Shown one piece after another: positions 13,715 through 17,992 of a DNA stretch of 17,992 nucleotides. Every line of letters starts with the position of its first letter. Position 1 is the stretch's first letter. The notes beneath the pieces are model-generated. The model saw nothing but the letters and a program-made list of their open reading frames with translations. It did not search any database and had not been told where the DNA came from. This stretch comes from CAZOOR01 sp964581505 (GTDB taxonomy: Bacteria > Bacteroidota > Ignavibacteria > Kapaibacteriales > UBA2268): assembly GCA_964581505.1 (NCBI GenBank), contig CAZOOR010000058.1, forward strand, positions 1-17,992. Reading direction: 5' to 3'. The position numbers were made by a program, and so were the translations under genes.

Positions 13715-15337
13715 TTATTTCATACGTTTGTCAAGAATATTTAGCACCATTTCCATTTTTTCTTTAGCACGATTTACAATTTCCTCTGCAATAGCAAGAG
13801 TTGCTTTTTTATAATCCTCGTCCTTAATTTGTGGCATATTGATTAAAACATTCTTGTATGCACCCCAAATACCAACTTCGAGCGAACGCGCCCCGACTTC
13901 AATATCCGACTTAGAAGCAATGTTGCCGAATTCTGCAACGCCAAGCATAGCGTCCCAAGCCGAATCGCCTATTTTCATAGTTGTTAGCGGCACATTAATT
14001 GCTTTCTTTAATCCATTCTGCATTGCTTCCTGACGCTTAGATTTTTCCTCATTTGTATTTTGCGGCATACGCAATGCGTCCATATAATCATTGAAAGCAT
14101 TTGTATCGGCATCAATCATTGGTATTAGCTCCTGTGCTGCAAAATGAAGCGGTGGAATAATTTCACGCATCTGCGAATCAAGATGCTCGAACTTGCGAAC
14201 ACCATAAGTTAGTTTAGCAACCATAGCACCGAGACCGGCGCCAATAGCACCGATTGCGGCTGATGCGGAGCCACCGCCGGGTGCAGAACTTCGCTCGGCT
14301 ATGCTTTCTACAAATTGCCTAAGAGTCAGACCTGCAAGTGCTTCACTGTTTTCTTCACGAATAATATATTCAATAATCCTTTCTTTCGGCTTAAATTCCG
14401 AAACGGAATTAAGCCCCAAGCGGTCAATGACAAGTTTGATTTTTTGGTCTTCGTCAATGATAAATAAATTCTCTTGATTAATATAATGGTCGGCGGCAAG
14501 AAGCATTGCTTCCAATGGAATTAAACCGACAAGTTCCGAACCTGCAACACCGATTTTAAGTTCCGCCGCTTGACGTTTGCACTCTTCAAATACTTCGTGT
14601 GGTGCAGTTATCTTGTAATTCGTTAAGTTGATAGAAACCTGAGCCATATTATATTCATCAACAAACCAACCGATTGCTTTTGTCTCTTTTAGTAAACCCG
14701 GTTGTTCCGCCCCACGCCCTGCTTCGCGAATATTCAAAGCAATACGATGAGCCTGCTGTTTGGTGCCGAGCATATTTACATTGTAGGCAATTAGGAAAAA
14801 TCTAGCTCCGGTAGCAGTAGCACCCCATTCAGGGACAAATTCAGCCGGACCAAAATCCGGTTTCCACTCGGGTTTAATAATTTTATCGGCAAATCCTTCG
14901 TATTCACCTTCGCGAATCTGTGGTAATTTTTTTCGATAGTCCTGAGTCTGAGCCTCTTCGTATAGATAAATCGGAATACCCAATTCCTCGGCGGCACGCT
15001 TTCCGAACTGCTTGGACAGTTCGACACATTCCTCCATTGTTACATTAGCCACCGGTACAAAAGGACAAACATCTAATGCACCCATACGTGGATGCGCCCC
15101 CTCGTGCTTTCTCATATCAATTAATTTACGAGCAACACCTGCGGCATTTAGCGCCCCTTCGACCACTGCTTCAGGTGAACCTACAAAAGTATATACAGTC
15201 CTATTGGTGGATTTACCAGGGTCCACATCTAACAGTTTGCAACCCTCGGTATTCTTAATTGCATCAGCAATTGCATTAATAATATCTTGGTTTCTGCCCT
15301 CAGAAAAATTAGGCACACATTCGATAATCTTTTTCAT
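13715..15337 (-). CDS. ftcD: Bifunctional glutamate formimidoyltransferase / formimidoyl-THF cyclodeaminase
   Basis: This enzyme moves the formimino group of N-formimino-glutamate to tetrahydrofolate and then releases ammonia to give 5,10-methenyl-THF, the last steps of one histidine-degradation route. At 540 residues it has the two-domain layout of the vertebrate enzyme (about 541). The transferase domain (about 1-330) opens KKIIECVPNFSEGR and has the catalytic H82 in RKHEGAHPRMGALD, the same number as in the pig protein. The cyclodeaminase domain (about 335-540) has the SSAPGGGSASAAIGA motif at 350-364 and an aspartate near 411 in DADTNAFNDYM that probably matches the catalytic one. The ATG follows AGAGGTT. 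No hut genes adjoin it. It is divergent from panD and ends at a strong hairpin. Confidence 0.96.
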   Translation of the reverse strand: MKKIIECVPNFSEGRNQDIINAIADAIKNTEGCKLLDVDPGKSTNRTVYTFVGSPEAVVEGALNAAGVARKLIDMRKHEGAHPRMGALDVCPFVPVANVTMEECVELSKQFGKRAAEELGIPIYLYEEAQTQDYRKKLPQIREGEYEGFADKIIKPEWKPDFGPAEFVPEWGATATGARFFLIAYNVNMLGTKQQAHRIALNIREAGRGAEQPGLLKETKAIGWFVDEYNMAQVSINLTNYKITAPHEVFEECKRQAAELKIGVAGSELVGLIPLEAMLLAADHYINQENLFIIDEDQKIKLVIDRLGLNSVSEFKPKERIIEYIIREENSEALAGLTLRQFVESIAERSSAPGGGSASAAIGAIGAGLGAMVAKLTYGVRKFEHLDSQMREIIPPLHFAAQELIPMIDADTNAFNDYMDALRMPQNTNEEKSKRQEAMQNGLKKAINVPLTTMKIGDSAWDAMLGVAEFGNIASKSDIEVGARSLEVGIWGAYKNVLINMPQIKDEDYKKATLAIAEEIVNRAKEKMEMVLNILDKRMK

Positions 15338-15513
15338 AATGAACCTCTTCTTGCTTTTTTATATATTATTTCAAAGTTTTCATATAATAATACGTCTATT
15401 GCATTGCAAAATTAAGTTTTTTATTTTAAACGAGATTGATAAAATTTGAGTTGTTAGGATAATTTTATTATTTTGAATGTGTTTTTAATTAAATAAGCAA
15501 AGAAGAGGCATTA

Positions 15514-15912
15514 ATGCAGAGAATAATGTTCAAATCTAAAATACATAGAGCGCGGATTACAGCCGCCAATCTTTATTACGAAGGAAGTTTTACTATTGAT
15601 AGTGAAATTATGGAGGCGGCTAATATGTTGCCTTATGAAAAAATTGCTATTGTCAATGTGAATAATGGTGAACGCTTCGAAACTTACATCATTCCGGGAG
15701 AGCATGGTAAACGTGAGTTCTGCCTAAACGGTGCCGCCGCTCGCAAGGGTAGCATCGGCGACGAAGTGATAATTATTAGTTATGCCAATGTTGACGAAAG
15801 TGAACTTACAGAGTTTAAGCCAACGATTGTTCTTGTTGACGAAAATAATAATATTATATCAAAAACAGATAAGACAGAAGCAAATACTCTATATCCCGGA
15901 AAAACTTTATGA
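15514..15912 (+). CDS. panD: Aspartate 1-decarboxylase (pyruvoyl-dependent)
   Basis: PanD makes beta-alanine from aspartate for pantothenate and coenzyme A. The 132-residue precursor must cut itself between G24 and S25 to create the pyruvoyl cofactor. That site is present as YYEGS, and K9, H11 and Y22 also fall at the E. coli positions. NGAAARKGSIGDEVIIISYA is conserved. The C-terminal tail is a few residues longer than in E. coli. The ATG at 15514 has GAGG six bases upstream and gives exact alignment; a second ATG four codons later would shift it. The stop overlaps the start of the next gene by ATGA, so translation is likely coupled. No panB or panC is seen here. I see no panM-like maturation factor, in keeping with self-processing. 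Confidence 0.96.
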   Translation: MQRIMFKSKIHRARITAANLYYEGSFTIDSEIMEAANMLPYEKIAIVNVNNGERFETYIIPGEHGKREFCLNGAAARKGSIGDEVIIISYANVDESELTEFKPTIVLVDENNNIISKTDKTEANTLYPGKTL

Positions 15913-16679
15913 GCAATACTACCGTTAATAAATTTGCAATAACAATTCTGGCGGCAGGCAAGGGCAAAAGAATGAAAAATCCCGAAATGTCAAAGGTAAT
16001 GGCGCTTCTTGCAAATAAGCCATTACTCGCTCACGTTTTGGAACAAGCAAGGAAATTGCAACCCGATAAAATAGTGATTATTGTGGGACATAAGAAAGAA
16101 GCCCTCATTGATTTTGTCAATAAGAATTTTGACGATATTGAATTTGCCGAACAGAACGAACAACTCGGTACGGGACATGCCGTTGCACAAACAGAACCAA
16201 ACTTTTCCGAATATTCCGGTGATATTCTAATACTATCCGGTGATGTGCCTCTACTCCGTTCCGCTACACTTGCAAAATTCGCCGATTTTCATAATAGCGG
16301 TAGATATGATTTATCTGTTCTTTCTACATCTACAAACGAACCTTTTGGATATGGGCGTATTATCAGAGACGAGGATAATATTTTCCTGAAAATTGTGGAA
16401 GAAAAGGACGCAAATATTGAGGAAAAGAAAATCAATGAGATTAACAGCGGTGTATATCTTGTAAAATCAAAATTGTTGTTCAGTGCATTAAAGCAAGTCC
16501 AAAATAACAATACTCAGAATGAATATTATCTTACAGATATTATAGAAATTTTGCAAAAGCAGGGCTACAAAACAGGTGCTTTTGCCGGTGCTGATATTAA
16601 TGAATTACAGGGCATTAACTCACCTGCTGACCTTGCACTTGCTGAAAAGAATTATCGGGAGATGTATAGCAATGATTAA
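15909..16679 (+). CDS. GlmU-like nucleotidyltransferase (UDP-GlcNAc pyrophosphorylase domain only)
   Basis: The protein is a sugar-1-phosphate nucleotidyltransferase resembling the N-terminal half of GlmU, which makes UDP-N-acetylglucosamine for peptidoglycan and LPS. The nucleotide-binding motif LAAGKGKRMK is at 14-23, with K29 matching the GlmU lysine after it. QLGTGHAVAQ, LSGDVPLL, FGYGRIIRD, a VEEKDA stretch and NSGVYLV follow in the expected order. It ends at 256 residues with LQGINSPADLALAEKNYR, the point where GlmU would enter its left-handed beta-helix acetyltransferase domain. That domain is missing. No frame downstream encodes it; methylmalonyl-CoA epimerase follows with an 8-base overlap. 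So it is a natural single-domain enzyme rather than a clear truncation. Acetylation of GlcN-1-P would need another protein. The substrate is inferred. Confidence 0.85.
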   Translation: MSNTTVNKFAITILAAGKGKRMKNPEMSKVMALLANKPLLAHVLEQARKLQPDKIVIIVGHKKEALIDFVNKNFDDIEFAEQNEQLGTGHAVAQTEPNFSEYSGDILILSGDVPLLRSATLAKFADFHNSGRYDLSVLSTSTNEPFGYGRIIRDEDNIFLKIVEEKDANIEEKKINEINSGVYLVKSKLLFSALKQVQNNNTQNEYYLTDIIEILQKQGYKTGAFAGADINELQGINSPADLALAEKNYREMYSND

Positions 16680-17076
16680 GGGTATCAATCATATAGGAAT
16701 CGCTGTTAAGGATTTGGAAAAATCAGTTGAACTTTTTTCTAAAATTTTCGAGATTGAGAATATACACCGTGAAACAGTAACCGAGCAGAAAGTAGCTGTA
16801 GCTTCGTTCAAAGTAGGTGAAGTCTTACTCGAACTTACGGCACCGACTGACGCCAGCTCCCCAATAGCAAAATTTATCGAAAGAAAAGGCGAAGGTATTC
16901 ATCATATTGCTTTTGAATCGGACGATGTGAATTCCGAACTTTCGCGACTTAATGAATTAGGTATTAATTTAATTGATGCTCAGGCACGTAGTGGCGCCCA
17001 CGATATGCTTATTGCATTTCTGCATCCGAAATCAACAAATAGCGTTTTAATGGAAATTTGTCAAAATAAATTGTAA
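16672..17076 (+). CDS. mce: Methylmalonyl-CoA epimerase
   Basis: The enzyme interconverts the 2R and 2S forms of methylmalonyl-CoA, linking propionyl-CoA and succinyl-CoA. From the ATG at 16672 it has 134 residues and the paired beta-alpha-beta folds of the glyoxalase/VOC superfamily. INHIGIAVKDLEKS opens the first half and GIHHIAFESDDV the second. Probable metal ligands are H7, E54, H78 and E128. PTDASSPIAKFIERKGEGIHH is characteristic of the epimerase branch. The frame extends back to 16576, but those 32 residues lie wholly inside the previous gene. GGGAGATG precedes the chosen start. It overlaps the nucleotidyltransferase gene by 8 bases. Methylmalonyl-CoA mutase is not in the window. Together with sucC and the acyl-CoA carboxylase it hints at propionate metabolism. 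Confidence 0.93.
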   Translation: MIKGINHIGIAVKDLEKSVELFSKIFEIENIHRETVTEQKVAVASFKVGEVLLELTAPTDASSPIAKFIERKGEGIHHIAFESDDVNSELSRLNELGINLIDAQARSGAHDMLIAFLHPKSTNSVLMEICQNKL

Positions 17077-17085
17077 AGGATTTTT

Positions 17086-17709
17086 ATGCCACAGTTAATT
17101 TTAGTTAGACACGGTGAATCTCTCTGGAATCTGGAGAACAGATTTACAGGCTGGGTAGATGTGGAACTCTCACCCAAAGGTGAGGAAGAAGCACGTGTTG
17201 CCGGTTTGCTTTTGAAACCATACCCGATTGACTATGTATTTACAAGTGCTTTGAAACGAGCGCAGCACACAACGGATATTATTTTGGAGCAAAGCGGTAA
17301 GAAAGATTTACCCGTTGCAAAAAATGAGGCTTTGAATGAACGCCACTATGGCGACCTGCAAGGACTAAATAAAGCCGATATCGGACGCGAGTTCGGTCAG
17401 GAGCAATTAAAGATTTGGCGCCGCAGTTATGATGTGCCGCCGCCTAATGGAGAATCGCTCAAAGATACGCAGGAACGCGTTATGCCTTATTTTTTGGAGC
17501 ATATCGAACCGCTCCTGAAAAAGGGCAAGAACGTTCTTGTTTCCGCTCACGGCAATTCACTTAGAGCATTGGTAATGCACATTGAGAAAATGACACCTGC
17601 ACAAATTCTCGAAACAAATATCCCTACGGGTATTCCTTATGTATATGATTTAGATGAGAATTTAGGTGTAATAAATAAGACTATTCTCGACCCAAAATCA
17701 GTGCAATAG
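17086..17709 (+). CDS. gpmA: 2,3-bisphosphoglycerate-dependent phosphoglycerate mutase
   Basis: The enzyme interconverts 3- and 2-phosphoglycerate in glycolysis and gluconeogenesis through a phosphohistidine. The signature LVRHGESLWN places the nucleophile at H9. R58, E85 (in LNERHYGDLQG) and the second histidine H155 (in SAHGNSLRAL) complete the active site. At 207 residues it is about 40 shorter than E. coli GpmA (250), lacking part of the insert before the second histidine. This is the compact form seen in several other bacteria. The conserved FTGWVDVELSPKG and RSYDVPPP still support mutase over phosphatase activity. AAGGAT lies before the ATG, nine bases after the epimerase stop. It is the last gene of the panD operon and is followed by a strong terminator. 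Confidence 0.95.
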   Translation: MPQLILVRHGESLWNLENRFTGWVDVELSPKGEEEARVAGLLLKPYPIDYVFTSALKRAQHTTDIILEQSGKKDLPVAKNEALNERHYGDLQGLNKADIGREFGQEQLKIWRRSYDVPPPNGESLKDTQERVMPYFLEHIEPLLKKGKNVLVSAHGNSLRALVMHIEKMTPAQILETNIPTGIPYVYDLDENLGVINKTILDPKSVQ

Positions 17710-17731
17710 TATTAAACAAATTGCTATTATC

Positions 17732-17771
17732 AAGAGGCTGTCTCACAAATTAAATGGGACAGCTTCTTTTT
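17732..17771 (+). terminator. Rho-independent terminator of gpmA, copy 2 of a repeated hairpin
   Basis: An 11-base-pair stem with one G-T wobble is formed by 17732-17742 and 17758-17768, around a 15-base loop. It is followed by TTTGTTTTG. It lies 22 bases past the gpmA stop and ends the panD operon. Its core (17736-17764) matches the minus-strand core of the ftcD terminator at 13650-13678, including the loop. Confidence 0.9.
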
Positions 17772-17806
17772 GTTTTGTAAATATATACTCACACGACAAA
17801 GCGCGT

Positions 17807-17864
17807 GGCTGTTAAACATTGTCCTCACCCACACACTCTCCCGAAGGGCGAGGGTGGAACAGCC
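17807..17864. repeat. REP-like imperfect inverted repeat
   Basis: GGCTGTT (17807-17813) and AACAGCC (17858-17864) form outer arms. Between them CTCTCCC and GGGCGAG form an inner hairpin with one mismatch around a GAA loop. The inner part is much more GC-rich than its surroundings and resembles the CTCACCC-CTCTCCC-GGGCGAGGG type of palindromic intergenic repeat seen in many bacteria. An A-run follows. Whether it is mobile or acts as an RNA structure cannot be told from this single copy. Confidence 0.55.
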
Positions 17865-17872
17865 AAAAAATC

Positions 17873-17898
17873 AAACCACATCTTTCAGGGTGCGGTTT
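17873..17898 (+). terminator. Possible terminator-like hairpin before the right repeat
   Basis: AAACCACA (17873-17880) pairs with TGCGGTTT (17891-17898) with one mismatch around a ten-base loop, followed by TATTTA. No gene remains upstream for it to terminate beyond the gpmA hairpin, so it may be a second-line terminator or part of the repeat-rich spacer that fills 17772-17936. I see no reading frame of note in that spacer. Confidence 0.35.
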
Positions 17899-17936
17899 TA
17901 TTTACGGTTGTTTTAACCCACCCCCAAACCCCTTCC

Positions 17937-17992
17937 CTGTCAAACGCTAAAAACAGTTGACACAAAAGGAGGGAAAATGTACTATACAGAAG
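17937..17992 (+). repeat. Right copy of the ~55-bp terminal direct repeat
   Basis: This is the second copy of the element at 3-58, in the same orientation, differing at four positions and cut off by the window end. It again carries TGTCAA/TTGACA arms and TTGACA (17957-17962), 17 bases, TACTAT (17980-17985). Here the bases before the ATG at 17977 read GGAGGG, a better ribosome site than in the left copy. The frame MYYTE stays open to the edge. It may therefore be a promoter, the start of a small gene, or a non-coding repeat. Confidence 0.8.
17957..17985 (+). promoter_or_regulatory. Sigma70-like promoter motif inside the right repeat
   Basis: TTGACA and TACTAT are separated by 17 bases, exactly as in the left copy, and none of the differences between copies falls in either box. 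Preservation of both boxes is weak support for a promoter, since most of the repeat is preserved anyway. Any target lies outside the window. Confidence 0.35.

Noticed and set aside
16576..16671. 32-residue extension of methylmalonyl-CoA epimerase
   Set aside because: It lies entirely inside the nucleotidyltransferase gene and is absent from the family; the start at 16672 aligns with known epimerases.
3..17992. Terminal repeats as overlap of a circular plasmid assembly
   Set aside because: The copies differ at four of about 56 bases, and all genes are chromosomal housekeeping types with no replication or transfer genes.
1..17992. CRISPR array, tRNA, rRNA, toxin-antitoxin or phage-defence genes
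   Set aside because: I looked on both strands and found no regularly spaced repeats, cloverleaf-like intergenic segments, or families of these kinds.

Overview
The window is an AT-rich stretch of bacterial chromosome packed with housekeeping and central-metabolism genes. I support 18 protein-coding genes, several intrinsic terminators and two small dispersed repeat families. I see no rRNA, tRNA, CRISPR array, transposase or phage gene. The envelope genes (an LptD-type protein of the long Bacteroidota/Chlorobiota kind beside a DUF4292-like lipoprotein) and the three-gene acyl-CoA carboxylase point to the FCB group. Good Shine-Dalgarno sequences precede many genes (AAGGAGGT, GAGGA, GAGG, AAGGAT), and a TTGACA-N17-TACTAT motif lies in the terminal repeats. 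Both are unlike typical Bacteroidota, so a Chlorobiota/Ignavibacteria/Kapabacteria-type lineage is my best guess. That placement is inference.

Layout. Positions 1-57 carry one copy of a ~55-bp repeat. Next, on the minus strand, come sucC and a tight three-gene carboxylase cluster: carboxyltransferase (5059-3452), biotin carboxylase (3448-1940) and biotin carrier (1940-1488). A 352-bp AT-rich divergent spacer leads to ybaB-recR (+). These run convergently into a minus-strand outer-membrane pair, a DUF4292-like lipoprotein followed with no gap by lptD. A second divergent promoter region separates that pair from a plus-strand queD-folE-rnhB operon. A minus-strand block follows: a thiolase, a GYD-domain protein and bifunctional ftcD, each ending at its own hairpin. 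The window closes with a plus-strand operon, panD, a GlmU-like nucleotidyltransferase, methylmalonyl-CoA epimerase and gpmA. After it come a terminator, a REP-like inverted repeat and a second direct copy of the ~55-bp repeat at the right edge.

How the genes work together. The acyl-CoA carboxylase, methylmalonyl-CoA epimerase, thiolase and succinyl-CoA synthetase beta subunit fit degradation of branched-chain amino acids or propionate into acetyl-CoA or succinyl-CoA and the TCA cycle. FtcD fits histidine catabolism into the one-carbon folate pool. QueD and FolE share the GTP-to-pterin pathway. LptD and the lipoprotein serve the outer membrane. YbaB, RecR and RNase HII serve DNA maintenance.

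I found no convincing new defence or mobile system. The main unexplained items are the promoter-like repeat at both ends, a terminator hairpin reused as a dispersed repeat, the one-stop-codon junction between the lipoprotein gene and lptD, the standalone GlmU nucleotidyltransferase domain, and a PTPS-like cysteine motif in QueD.
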